A stretch of DNA of 64,000 nt from Chelydra serpentina (taxonomy: Eukaryota > Chordata > Testudines > Chelydridae): positions 2,170,001 through 2,234,000 of the forward strand of contig JBAIAC010000020.1 of the NCBI GenBank assembly GCA_037349315.1. The letters run 5' to 3'. Below, one piece after another: positions 21,449-32,948 of the stretch. The translations under genes and the position numbers were made by a program. The notes under the pieces were generated by a model, which saw only the letters and a program-made list of their open reading frames with translations, was not told the origin of the DNA and searched no databases. The first letter of the stretch is position 1; every line of letters starts with the position of its first letter.

Positions 21449-23808
21449 GTTTTTGGAAAGTGTAGGGGACAATGTGCTGGAGGAACCAACTAGGGGAAAA
21501 GCTCTTCTTGACCTGCTGCTCACAAACAGGGAAGAAATAGTAGAGGAAGCAATAGTGGATGGGAACCTGGGAGGCAGTGACCATGAGATGGTCGAGTTCA
21601 GGACCCTGACACAAGGAAGAAAGGAGAGCAGTAGAATACAGAGCCTGGACTTCAGAAAAGCAGACTTTGACTCCCTCAGGGAACTGATGGGCAAGGTCCC
21701 CTGGGAGAATAACATGAGGGGGAAAGGAGTCGAGGAAAGCTGGCTGTATTTTAAAGAAACCTTATTGAGGTTGCAGGAACAAACCATCCTGATGTGTAGA
21801 AAGAAAAGTAAATATGGCAGGCGACTAGCTTGGCTTAACAGTGAAATCCTTGCTCGTCTTAAACACAAAAAAGCAGCTTACAAGAAGTGGAAGATTGGAC
21901 AAATGACCAGGGAGGAGTATAAAAGTATTGCTCAGGCATGCAGGAGTGAAATTAGGAAGGCCAAATCACACTTGGAGTTGCAGCTAGCTGGAGATGTTAG
22001 GAGTAACAAGAAGGGTTTCTTCAGGTATGTTAGCAACAAGAAGAAAGTCAAGGACAGTGTGGGCCCCTTGCTGAATGAGGGAGGGAACCTTGTGACAGAG
22101 GATGTGGAGAAAGCTAGTGTACTCAATGCTTTTTTTGCCTCTGTCTTCACAGACAAGGGCAGCTCCCAGACGGCTGCACTCCGCAGCACGGTATGGGGAG
22201 GAGGTGACCAGCCCTCTGTGGAGAAAGAAGTAGTTCGGGACTATTTAGAAAAGCTGGACGAACACAAGTCCATGGGGCCGGATGCACTGCATCCGAGGGT
22301 GCTAAAGGAGTTGGCCGATGTGATTGCAGAGCCATTGGCCATTATCTTTGACAAATCATGGCAATCGGGGGAGGTCCCGGATGACTGGAAAAAAGCTAAT
22401 GTAGTGCCCATCTTTAAAAAAGGGAAGAAGGAAGATCCGGGGAACTACAGGCCAGTCAGTCTCACCTCAGTCCCTGGAAAAAGCATGGAACAGGTCCTCA
22501 AGGAATCAATTCTGAACCACTTAAAGGAGGGGAAAGTGATCAGGAACAGTCAGCATGGATTCACCAAGGGCAAGTCATGCCTGACTAACCTAATTGCCTT
22601 CTATGATGAGATAACTGGCTCTGTGGATGAGGGGAAAGCAGTGGATGTGCTATTTCTTGACTTTAGCAAAGCTTTTGATACAGTCTCCCACAATGTTCTT
22701 GCCAGCAAGTTAAAGAAGTATGGGCTGGATGAATGGACGGTAAGGTGGATAGAAAACTGGCTGGATGGTCGTGCTCAACGGGTAGTGATCAATGGCTCCA
22801 TGTCTAGTTGGCAGCCGGTATCAAGTGGAGTGCCCCAAGGGTCGGTGCTGGGGCCGGTTTTGTTCAATATCTTCATCAACGACCTGGAGGATGGTGTGGA
22901 CTGCACCCTTAGCAAGTTTGCAGATGACATTAAACTGGGAGGAGTGGTTGATACGCTGGAGGGTAGGGATAGGATACAGAGGGACCTAGACAAATTAGAG
23001 GATTGGGCCAAAAGAAATCTGATGAGGTTCAACAAGGACAAGTGCAGAGTCCTGCACTTAGGACGGAAGAATCCCATGCACTGCTACAGACTAGGGACCG
23101 AATGGCTGGGCAGCAGTTCTGCAGAAAAGGACCTAGGGGTTACAGTGGACGAAAAGCTGAATATGAGTCAACAGTGTGCCCTTGTTGCCAAGAAGGCTAA
23201 CGGCATTTTGGGCTGTATAAGTAGGGGCATTTCCAGCAGATCGAGGGACGTGATTCTTCCCCTCTTTTCGGCACTGGTGAGGCCTCATTTGGAGTACTGT
23301 GTCCAGTTTTGGGCCCCACACTACAAAAAGGATGTGGATAAATTGGAAAGAGTCCAACGGAGGGCAACAAAAATGATTAGGGGGCTGGAGCACATGACTT
23401 ATGAGGAGAGGCTGAGGGAACTGGAATTGTTTAGCCTGCAGAAGAGAAGAGTGAGGGGGGATTTGATAGCTGCTTTCAACTACCTGAAAGGGGGTTCCAA
23501 AGAGGATGGATCGAGACTGTTCTCAGTGGTAGAAGATGACAGAAGAAGGAGTAATGGTCTCAAGTTGCAGAGGGGGAGGTTTAGGTTGGATATTAGGAAA
23601 AACTTTTTCACTAGTAGGGTGGTGAAGCACTGGAATGGGTTACCTAGGGAGGTGGTGGAATCTCCTTCCTTAGAGGTTTTTAAGGTCAGGCTTGACAATG
23701 CCCTCGCTGGGATGATTTAGTTGGGTTTGGTCCTGCTTTGAGCAGGGGGTTGGACTAGATGACCTCCTGAGGTCCCTTCCAACCCTGAGATTCTATGATT
23801 CTATGATT
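21449..23808 (+). mobile_element. CR1 LINE, long 5'-truncated copy with open RT frame
   Basis: The copy starts in the C-terminal part of the endonuclease ([17 protein letters not shown]) and runs through the complete reverse transcriptase to the stop at 23718-23720 and the ATTCTATG tail. Visible RT blocks are [35 protein letters not shown] (motif A), [20 protein letters not shown] (motif B) and FADDIKLGG (motif C). No stop interrupts about 755 codons, so the insertion is young. A 13-bp loss near 21,470 relative to the 38.9-41.4 kb copy shifts the endonuclease remnant. The apparent fusion with Harbinger codons is chance. Confidence 0.95.
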
Positions 23809-23811
23809 CAT

Positions 23812-24272
23812 GTTGTCGTGAAAAGACTGGGTCACGCTCAGCAGCTTCGGTGGGCAGCCATTCTTTGCCAAGATCTTGAACAGCCCATCTCTGTTCACAA
23901 GGTCGAAAGCTTTGGTCAGGTCTATGAAGGCAAGGAGTAGTGGCTTATGCTGTTCTCTGCATTTCTCTTGCTGCTGCCTTAAGGAAAAAACCTTGTCGGT
24001 TGCAGATCTCCCTGCTCGGAACCCGCACTGTGACTCTGGGTAAACTCTGTCAGCAAGCTTCTGTAGTCTGTTCAGGATCACGCGTGCGAAGACTTTACCC
24101 ACAACACTCAGGAGCGATATGCCTCTGTAGTTGTTGCAGTCGCTTCTATCACCCTTGTTCTTGTAGAGGGTCACGATGTTGGCGTCTCTCATATCCTGAG
24201 GTACTGCACCTTCGTCCCAGCGCTGACAGAGGAGGTTGTGGAGGTGTTCTAGGAGGACGTTGATGCAGTTAG
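23812..24272 (-). mobile_element. non-CR1 non-LTR retrotransposon RT fragment
   Basis: The minus-strand frame contains IVTLYKNKGDRSDCNNYRG, ISLLSVVGKVFARVILNRLQ, the PESQCGFRAGRSATDKVFSL block and AFIDLTKAFDLVNRDGLFKI (RT motifs up to motif A). It then runs out at the junction with the CR1 tail. The sequence clearly differs from CR1. The clade is uncertain. Motifs B and C are missing. Confidence 0.8.
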
Positions 24273-24324
24273 GGCTAACACACTCAGATCACATTCGAGC
24301 TTGGCTGCCTGCTTCTTTTTGAAG

Positions 24325-25345
24325 GAAAATTGCTTTAGTTTTTACTGTTCTATTTGGTTAATAAATAGCTACATAAATGTATAAACTGAAAGTACAGACT
24401 TCAACTGCAATGTACAACATCCATGAAGATTAAAAGATTCCTCAAAGCGAAAATCTATGTACAGCACATGGCAGTGCATGGAATCCGGATATGTAGGTAA
24501 GAAATCACAGTTTATTAAAACTGATCATAGATAGGTTTTTGCAAGTCTAGTTGTCTCATGTAATTGGGAGATTACAATCAGATTCTTGGTCTGAAACAAC
24601 ATGGAGGATAATTCACTGCCATTTTCAGATACCTATGAACATACTTTGATCAGTTTTATGTTTACACGCCACAAAATTGAAGACATTCCTCTCTACTGGA
24701 GAGGTTTAGGCAGGTTGGTTATAAGGAAGTTTTTTCCAGACAAGGGTGTTTTTGATAGTCTTTTACACTTAATGGAATGGCTTATTATTTTAATTGTGAT
24801 TGTAATGCTCAGAATATATATATATATAAATATCCAGCCTCTCTATCCTTTGGGAGAAATGGATTTGAATGTGGAGAAAGGGACATGTTCCACCTTCTTT
24901 ACAATTTCCAGCCAGATCCTCAGTTGGTGTAAACTGATGGGGCCCCATTGATCCAAGTTAAGGATCTGACCCATGTAATGTTACTCCATTTTCTTAACTA
25001 CTATTTTTTGCTTTATTCAGCACCTGGACAGAACTCTGAACCTCCAAAGAAAACTGTGAACTGAATGGGTTTAGAGTAATGAACAGAAAGGTCAGTCAAT
25101 AGGAATAAGGATTACAGCATTGCTCACAAATGTATTGCGCTTTCTTGTACAGGAATAACACTGAAACATATAGTGCTTTAATTTCAAGAGCCTGGGAAAT
25201 CCTAATAATACCTGCCCCAGCATGTTGCTTTTTGAGAAGTTTCTTGATGTACTGGTGTTTTGAATGTCTGCCCTGCAATGGATTTGTTATTCCAGTGGAT
25301 GACAGCTAATCAGATACTGACTTTTCTATAGACACCCTACTTGAT
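24325..25345. repeat. paralogous block B1 (copy at 37278-38945)
   Basis: From AAATTGCTTTAGTTTTTACT onward the sequence aligns with 37278 onward, including GGTGTAAACTGATGGGGCCC and the CACCTGG(A/G)CAGAACTCTG segment. B1 lacks the Cry I and Penelope insertions present in B2. No gene is visible within. Confidence 0.8.
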
Positions 25346-26582
25346 AAGAGGTAAAGAAATTATTGCCAGGATGAGAAAAAAATCACAGGCACAGATAATC
25401 TAAGGTTTCATTATTTTTTAAATAATTTAACATTTTCATTTCTCAGTGCAGTGCAGCTCACTTGTTTGCTCACCCCAGTGTGAAGAGAAATGGCTCAACT
25501 CTAATGCCATATGCAATTCCAACACAGAATATTCACTGAACAACGTCATTCATGGGCTGCTCCCAATCTCCCATCACTGTGAAACTTCTAAGTGTATTCA
25601 GAGGCAAAGAAGTTTATTTGCCAACAAGCAAGAACCACGCTGCCTAATAAAAATGTAAGATTCATTTGTATCTATCATGTATTGGCCCACATGGGTGTTG
25701 CAGTGAAACATCTGGTCACTGAACAATGAGAAATTATTTCAGAGGTTAGGGCCTGAAGGTTGCAAGTCCCGTTTCTGTTGGATCTGGTTTATTAGTTAGG
25801 GCACAATATAGAGTGTTAGAAGACCTGGGTTCTATTCTTGACTTGCCCATTGACTCCCTTTGTGACTTCGGGCAGGTCACTTCATCTCTCTCTGCCTTGC
25901 ATTCCTCACTCTACAATTGGGATACTAATATTCACTCACCTTTCTAAACCCTTTGTGCCTGAGAAAATGCAGCCCAAGTCCAAACATCTACACTGCAATT
26001 AAACCGCTCCTTAGCCCAAACCTGCAAGCCCGAGTCAGCTGTTATGGGCCAGCTGCGGGTGTCTAATTGCAGCACTGACATATCCTTAGGAAGCTCTCAG
26101 CCACAAGGCTGCTTTAGGGGCCTTGTCAGCAACTCGCATGGCTAGGAATGTTCATCACCCCAGGAGTACCTGAAGAGGCTGTTTCACCTCTGGGGCACTT
26201 TACAAGGATTGTTGGTTCCTGCACAGAGGAGGGAGGCTCATTCCTGCGTATGGGAATGTGGGATCATAGGTGCTTGGCAGAACTGTAGCTGATCCAGCTG
26301 AACTGGGTAAAGTTCTTCAGAACTCTAGTGAAGTTCACAGGGATAATAAGAGTCCAAGTGGTGCCTAAAATCACAGCCTGAAGCACCAATTAGATTATCC
26401 CATTCAGCATTTAAAAACTGAAAATACAACTGTAAAATTCAGGGCAGGAACCTTATGACTATCTCGTTTCATCTCAGGCTGTTTCTACATCATAAAGTTC
26501 ATTCATTGATTAATTATCTGAAACAGAGAAAATGTATATCCGTATATCCTTAGAAGTGAATAAAAGTAATTCACCCTAAATC
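25346..26582. other. unique-looking sequence, no firm gene
   Basis: A Cys-rich 70-codon ORF at 25446-25658 follows a possible acceptor (TTTCTCAG), but nothing supports its expression. The remainder shows no recognisable exon or repeat. Confidence 0.4.
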
Positions 26583-26898
26583 ACCTGTTATGGATTCCTT
26601 GGAGGAGACGTTACCCTACCTTGCCTGGTGATAGCTACAAGTATCCCTGGGGACATCACTCTCCACTGGAGACTTGTTCGACCCCAGGAAAATATAGATG
26701 TGAGTTCCAGAGGAAACAAAGAAGAAAAACAGGATCAGAGATTTTGGGGCCAAATGGAGTTCTTTCACCATGAAATGAACCCAGGACACATGTCTCTACA
26801 GTTGAAGAATGTCCAGGTCTCTGACACAGGGAATTACACATGCCGAGTGGTTTCTGAGAACTGGTATGATGAGGTGGTGATTGAATTGGATGTGACAG
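26583..26898 (+). pseudogene. BTN-like IgV exon remnant
   Basis: The frame reads GGDVTLPCLV, then ITLHWRLVRP, MSLQLKNVQVSDTGNYTCRV and VVIELDVT. This gives the first Cys, the core Trp, the D.G.Y.C box and the final strand of a butyrophilin/MOG-type IgV domain. The donor GTCAGT sits at the expected phase-1 end. The 5' edge is damaged: an in-frame TAA lies at 26577-26579 and no acceptor is placed correctly. It therefore looks like a dead exon of the duplicated BTN locus. An intact exon with an unusual acceptor cannot be excluded. Confidence 0.72.
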
Positions 26899-27039
26899 GT
26901 CAGTAAAGGTAATATTCAATCTTTTATTACCAGAACATTTATTATTGACAGAAAGAGAGAAGGAGCTCAATTAAGTGTTGGTGAAGCTCTTTTGTAGTCA
27001 ACTGAATTACGTCTGGAATGAGAAGAGCTGTGAGAATGA

Positions 27040-27515
27040 TTTGTGGTTTCAGAGAACAGACACAAAAATATTGAAGCCCTAGAAAGCCTGCCTCACAGTG
27101 AGAGGCTAAAGAAGCTCAGTCTATTTAGTTTAACAAAGAAAAGTTTAAGAGATGGTTTGATCACAATGTATAATTACCTTCATGGGGAAGAGATTTCAGA
27201 TGTTAGAAGACTTTTTCGTCACACAGAAAAAGGCAAAACAAGATCCAGTGCCTTAAATTTAAGGTCAGCAAAGTTCAAATTGGAAATATGACGCAGATTT
27301 TTAACAGTGAGGGTAATTAACTTTTGGAACAGATTACCAAGGTATTTGGTCAATTCTCCATCCCTTTTACATCAAGATTGGATATCTTTCCAAAAGACAC
27401 CACCACAAGCTACTGGTCTCAACCCAGAAACAATCATGTGAAATCTATGTCCTGCATTATACAGGAGATCAGACATAATGGTCCCTTCTGGCCTTAAAAA
27501 CTATAGACTTGGTCT
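27040..27515 (+). mobile_element. old CR1-like LINE 3' portion
   Basis: SERLKKLSLFSLTKKSLRDG, the YNYLHGEE segment and FWNRLPRYLVNSPSL resemble the CR1 RT C-terminus, but with much divergence and a stop after KFKLEI. The end GGTCCCTTCTGGCCTTAAAA is the old CR1 3' terminus. Confidence 0.75.
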
Positions 27516-27533
27516 CAAATGCTTATTAGCAAG

Positions 27534-29090
27534 ATTCAGAAAATAAAATATAAGTGTCTGTAAATTATAAATCCTTACCAGATAAGTCCCTTGTTCTGAG
27601 AAGAGAATTTGTAAATTCCTCACATATAAATATATCCAAGGCCAGAATAGACAACAATGGATGATGGTTCAGCGTTACAGATTATTGGATTCATGCCAAT
27701 CGCTGTTTCCATCAAAAGTATTGTAGGATGCTATGAAAAGTGTCTCATTTTCAAAAAGCATTTTAATCTTTTTCAAGATAATACTGACACAATATCTCAC
27801 TCGGGTAAGTAACTAGGCAGTGAATGCAAATTAATATGAACTTATTTTGTATCTTGGTTTTGGCATAGCTCCAGGGAGCCCATGGAATCCCCATCACTGG
27901 AGGGTTTTTTAGAAAAGATCAGACTAACACTTGTCAGGGGTGGTCTAGGTTTACTTGATCCTGGTCAGCACAGAGGGTGGGACTGGAAGACTTCTCAAGG
28001 TCCCTTTCAGCCCCTATGATTCTAGAAGAAAAGTTTAACGTTGCAGTTGCTGTGCTGATCTGAGATGCTGTTTATGAATTACAGGAGACGAGTGGGTTTG
28101 TTCTGTCTCAATTGTGGTCAACATCCACGTGCTTTTACCTTTTGCAGTATGCATCCAGGTGATGTAATAGGAATTGGGGTCTATATAGGGTATTGACCAA
28201 CAGTGACTATTGCCACTGGTGGTGACTCATTAGGAAAATGTGTTTCCTTCTGTTGTAAACAGATCTTGTCATTAAAATTGATCACATTCAGGCTAGCCTT
28301 CGGCCATTCATTCCTATGTGGGTGTCCCTTGACATTGTTCCAGAATCATTCAGAGTTGTAGAATGGGGTTGGCCATGTACATGAAGAAATAACTTACCTT
28401 GCCCGATGTACACTGGGTAAAGGATAAAATTCAAGGCCTTTTAAAATGCAGGCTCTGTAAACAGGAGTAATTGCCTCCTGCTTGTTGTCTGCTTGGGAAT
28501 TATGTTTGGCCAAAGTGGATTGGCTCTTGGTCCACATGGTCCATCCAGGACTTGGGCAAGACCTTGACTTCTCAATAAGCTGAGTGAGAATCTAGCTCCT
28601 CTAATAACTCATTTCCCTGTGGGTATTTATGGGGTCTCCTAGAAATTTCAGCATCCCAAAATATTTCTCTGGTAAAAAATAATCTTTTTCTGGTAAAGAT
28701 TCACTTCAGTCTTCTTCTGCAGATTTTAGGTCTCATGATTGGTCCCATTTATTTCAGTTCACCTACACTTAATTGTTTTGGACGCCTTTCTTTATTTTTC
28801 ATCTCTCCCTAAACTTCAGTCTGATGCCCCTCTTTTCCCACCCCAATCATTCTACCAGTTAGTATCTGATCCTGTTCACTGATGGTTTTGTCTAACTCAG
28901 ACGTGGCCAGTTCTCTCCATAGGGAATGTAGCACAAATAATAATTAGAAAGTCAGTTAGTATGGGTAATTATCAGTGCACCCAGACCTGCTGCTGCCCTG
29001 TCTTTCAGAAAAACAATTAAAAGAAAATTTCATATTTGAAAAAAAGAAAGAAAAGTAGAAATTACAATAAAGTCATTGCCCAGTCTCATT
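27534..29090. repeat. paralogous block A2 (copy of 2117-6600)
   Basis: This is the second copy of the BTN intron block. It preserves the pre-insertion state for the hAT at 2758-3116 and for the CR1 at 5541-6494, and carries its own deletion corresponding to about 4090-5450. Confidence 0.8.
27778..27804 (+). pseudogene. duplicated BTN mini-exon
   Basis: A 27-nt copy of mini-exon 1 with AAG acceptor and GTAAGT donor, still open (NTDTISHS). No transmembrane exon or further mini-exons lie around it, so it is probably non-functional. Confidence 0.65.
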
Positions 29091-31609
29091 GTTACCCCTA
29101 AAACATGCCCATAGTACCCCGGTAATAGCTTATCTATTACCCCTTCCTGGGTTTACCAGAGTTTCCCTTCAGTTGACTCATTTATCTCTTTTTGTAAGGT
29201 GAAAGTAGGCCTGCCCTAGAGAAATTGCCGGGGTTTAAGAAAAACTTCCCAGTACAGCTTAGATCTGCTACACTTGGGAGGACACTTCCAATATAATTGA
29301 TTGACACCAAGGCAGTATTCTTACAAAACAAAGTATTTTCTTTATTTAGTGTAACCAATCTTCCCTGATCCAATTAATCTAAACATAAATCAAAACATAA
29401 ACATAAATCCTTTAGCACAATTCCTGAGTGGAGTTTAAAAGTACTCAAACCATAAACAAATAGTTAGAGCTTAGCATATTCGATACTAAGTGGCTTAAAT
29501 CTTAAACTTTGTCCTTATAAAACAAGGTAACATTCACAATCCAAACACACATCTTTATTAACCCAGATATACAGACACATACTCATTAATCTTATTTCTC
29601 TCTCTATATATATATTACCCTATGGCTAGCACGCTTACACTCCATAGTCTTCTCTCCCTCTGTTCTATCAAGGTCCTTCTGCTCTGTCCTAGGAGCACTG
29701 CTGCTGCTGCTCACAACTTGCGGTTGCTGTCATGGATGCTGCTTGTGGTGGTTGCTTGTTCTGCCACAAAAACCCAACTCAGAGTTCTAGCCCTGATCTT
29801 CTCTTCTCTGCTTCTTCTCCCAACTGTCTCCTTTTCCTGCTCCTGACCATCTGACCGACTGACTTTTGCTTGCTGACTGTGAGCCTTTTATTCAGTTTTA
29901 CCAGTCTCTAACCCCTTTCAGATTAGCTTGTTTCCCCAATCCTGACATTAGCACACTCTAGTCTCCAATCACCTTTAATCCCTCTGTCACTGTGTCTCAG
30001 AGGGTCACACCTGAGAATACCAGATTCAGGACAAGCTGAAGAGAAATGGGGCAGACTCAGCCCAAAACTGGTGGTTATTCGTCCATAAAATAAACCAAAC
30101 CAAGCAAAAGTAAACTTCTGTCTCACCACACTGGCTAACAAGAAGTCAGAAATGCAGCCTCCTTGGGTATTCCAGTCCTTGTTTCAACACCCAGACCCTA
30201 GACTTAATGATGAGTGATTTAAAGCCAATGTAATCAACCAAAGGGTTTTTCTGATCTCAAAGGACCAGCCACATATCCAGGTCAATATCTAACTCAGATC
30301 TTACCCAATTATCATGCATTTCCCAATCCTTTAGTATCTAATATCTAAATGTTAATTCTAAAATAAAAGAAAGAAAGAGGTGAGAGTTCAATTTGGTTAA
30401 AGGAATCAAATGCATGCCATTGTTCTTGAATCAGGCTTGAAGCAGTGATGGAATAAACTGTTGGCTTGTAAGTCTCTGGTTGCTTCCAAATTATTGGAAC
30501 GTCCTCAGTCCCTTGGTTAGATTGTTCCCACAGTCCATAGTACAGAGATCAGAGCAGGAAAGAGGCAAAATGAGGATGTTTCTAGGGCCTTTTATAGCTT
30601 CTGCCATGTGGAGGGAACTTCATTTTCCCAAAGAAAGCCCCCAGCACAGTTAATAGTAAAGTACAGGCACAAGATGGAGTTAAGTGTCATGCTTCGATGA
30701 ATTATAGCAGGGGCCAGTAGCCATATTCTGGCTAAAACATCCACAGGAAAGTCCATCAGGTGGGAAAACGTTTCTTCCATGGCCCATTATGTTCATTGAT
30801 GGGCCATCAACTTGAATAGGCCATTCCCAATGTGCTGGCTAGACTGGATGTAAATTACCTTGTGGGTGTTACCACAGGAGCAAACACATTTGAAATACAG
30901 GTCCATAGTCAATATTCATAACTTCAGATACAAAAATGATACACACAAATATGATAACCATGTTCAGCAAACCATAACTTTTCCTTTGACACCTTACATG
31001 ACATACTTTGTACAAGATTTGTTGTAATTGTATAACAATGGTACCGACAATGATATACATGGTCATATTTTACTCATATAACATCACACCCTTTCTGATT
31101 GGTCCATACTTATAGTCCAATCACAGCCACTAAATTCAGCTGTTAATCAAAGCTGTTACACAGCTAGTCTTAGTATTATGGTCTGTTTACTATTATGGGG
31201 GTGACCCTTACCTAGTTTTGGACTGAGCATGCCTGACTGACCCCTCCATTCAATGTTGGAGTAACCTTTACTTGACTTCAGTCCACACTTGTTTGCCTGC
31301 CAACATAATAGCCATAGGCTGACCTGAAACTGCTCACTCATTCTCCTTTGCTATATGCCAACATTTTACACAAAGCAAATTACCAAACTACCCTTTCAAT
31401 ACGTATCCCATTGTTAATGTATGTATTTTAATGTTAAGGTCTACTGTTGCCACCCTATTTCTTACCAATGTAGTTAATTTTATTTTAGTTCTTCCCCTAT
31501 TTTCAGTTAATGGTGGCAAAGCGATGTTTTCAGTGCTGTGCTTAGGAAACAGAATAGAGCAGCTCACAAATTTCCAAAAAATCCAAGACGGTCAGGGATG
31601 CATCTCCAG
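29091..31609. other. no gene seen
   Basis: AT-rich sequence. ORFs at 29182-29373, 29622-29846 and 30592-31341 are short and without recognisable domains. A short ATATAT run lies near 29,605. Some of this may be decayed LTR-type repeat, but I cannot assign it. Confidence 0.4.
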
Positions 31610-31760
31610 CTTTGGGCTGTCCCAAAGCCTTCAACTGCCAGAAGCTGAGAGTGGATGACAGTGAATGGATCACTTCATAATTGTCATGGTCTGTTCATTC
31701 CCTCTGAAGCACTTGGCATTGGCCACTGTGAGTATGGCCAGTCCTATGTTCCTAAATATA
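31610..31760 (+). mobile_element. old CR1 3' fragment
   Basis: TGTTCATTCCCTCTGAAGCA and CTTGGCATTGGCCACTGTGA belong to the diverged 3' part of old amniote CR1. Confidence 0.65.
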
Positions 31761-32218
31761 CTGCTTGGCAAATGAGACAGGTCCTGATTTTCATTGTTTT
31801 CTGTCCCACTTTATAGTGAGTGAGAACCTCCAGTGTCCTAAGCTGATCTTTAGTTGCCTACTTTCTGGTTTCCTGGGGCTTAGTCTTGTGAGGTGCCTGG
31901 AAACTGCTGCAAACTATTTAGTGCCCTCAACACCCACTGATGTTAATGAGAGTTCCTGATGCTCATCATCTCCCAGGAATCTTTAGTATTTTACAAGGTT
32001 GGGCCTTAGGAAAAGAGAAAATTAAAAATGGGAGTTCTGAATTCAGTGGGAGATCAATTCACAAGATCAACTCCCTAATCTGTATGTACAAGACTTCAAT
32101 ATTTTGGACCTGATTCAGCAAAGCATTTAAGGCTGTACATTATTTTAAGTATCTGAGTAATCTCATCAACTTCAGTGGCACTTTTCATGTGTTTAATATT
32201 GGAAGTAGTATGAGGAGG

Positions 32219-32466
32219 TTTTGACCAATTAGGGTGACTTCTGGGGTCAAGGTGGCCACCTGACCGGAAGCAGTGTGTATCGTGTGACCCCTCTAAGAAC
32301 TCCCCCCACCGCCCTCTACCAATCAGAAGGGGCTTTGCCCTGGTAGGACCGCCCTGAGAGGAGATTTTGACCAATCAGGGTGACTTCCGGGAGCGGGGTG
32401 ACCCGTCCGGAAGCAGGTCATGTGACCCCTCTAAGAACGCCCCCCACCACCCTCTGCCAATCAGAG
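32219..32466 (+). promoter_or_regulatory. duplicated CCAAT-rich promoter/enhancer region
   Basis: Two units about 146 bp apart (from 32219, and a shorter one from 32365) share TTTTGACCAAT, AGGGTGACTTC, GTGACCCCTCTAAGAAC and CCAATCAG. Each holds two CCAAT boxes and CTTCCGG-like or CCGGAAGC (ETS-type) motifs. GC content jumps compared with the flanks. It precedes the first viral-type ORF by about 90 bp, so an early promoter is the natural reading. It could also be part of an inverted terminal repeat of the invading element. Confidence 0.65.
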
Positions 32467-32554
32467 CACAGCACCATCACCCCATACGTCCCAGGGCCGG
32501 ACAGAGGCGGCCATCTCTTACCAACGACGCGTGGAAAGGCTGCTGAGAGGAAAC

Positions 32555-32869
32555 ATGGACTCCTTCACCACCCCCGTGAGAACTTCGGAGTTTGTTTTAG
32601 CCCCAAGGGTTTTCAACCATCCACGGAGAAAGCGCTACATCAGCGACAGTTCCGAGGAGGAGGAGGGAGCAGCCGAGGGAAGCCCTTTGGCCCAACCGTT
32701 GATGGATACGCCGGAACCCGAACCCGAAACGCAACTGCTCATGAAACACCCCGATGAGCATGACAGTCTCTCGTTGTCCACCCCCTTAGAGGTAGATGGT
32801 GATCGCGGCTCAGGGGAGTCACCGGTGGACAAGGTGAACGGAAAAGTCGTTGCTCAGGTAAATGAATGA
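32555..32869 (+). CDS. unrecognised acidic early-type ORF of the viral segment
   Basis: The first ATG after the promoter repeats lies in AAACATGGACTCC and gives about 104 codons. The product is basic near residue 25 (PRRKRY), then strongly acidic (SDSSEEEEGAAEG, a casein kinase II-like patch), then rich in Glu/Pro/Ser. No transmembrane segment and no LxCxE motif was seen. A donor-like CAG/GTAAAT lies near its end, but the obvious downstream acceptor at 32958 would be out of phase. I do not recognise a homologue. The GTG at 32531 is a less likely start. Confidence 0.6.
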   Translation: MDSFTTPVRTSEFVLAPRVFNHPRRKRYISDSSEEEEGAAEGSPLAQPLMDTPEPEPETQLLMKHPDEHDSLSLSTPLEVDGDRGSGESPVDKVNGKVVAQVNE

Positions 32870-32948
32870 TTAAGAAGGGACGGTCAAATGGGGGAGGGTA
32901 ATGGGGCTAGGAACCAGGGCTTATGTAAATTAAAAAACAAGCCATGGG

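Noticed and set aside
21372..23720. 782-codon apparent fusion protein
   Set aside because: Its first codons lie in a non-transposase frame of Harbinger DNA and merely run into the CR1 frame. Chance junction, not a gene fusion.
24990..25065. Possible short terminal exon CACCTGGACAGAACTCTG... with stop
   Set aside because: An acceptor-like TTTATTCAG is present in both paralogous blocks, but the second copy breaks the frame and no upstream exon can be linked.
25446..25658. Cys-rich 70-codon ORF after a possible splice acceptor
   Set aside because: Cysteine spacing fits no family I recognise, there is no start or partner exon, and the interval looks intergenic.
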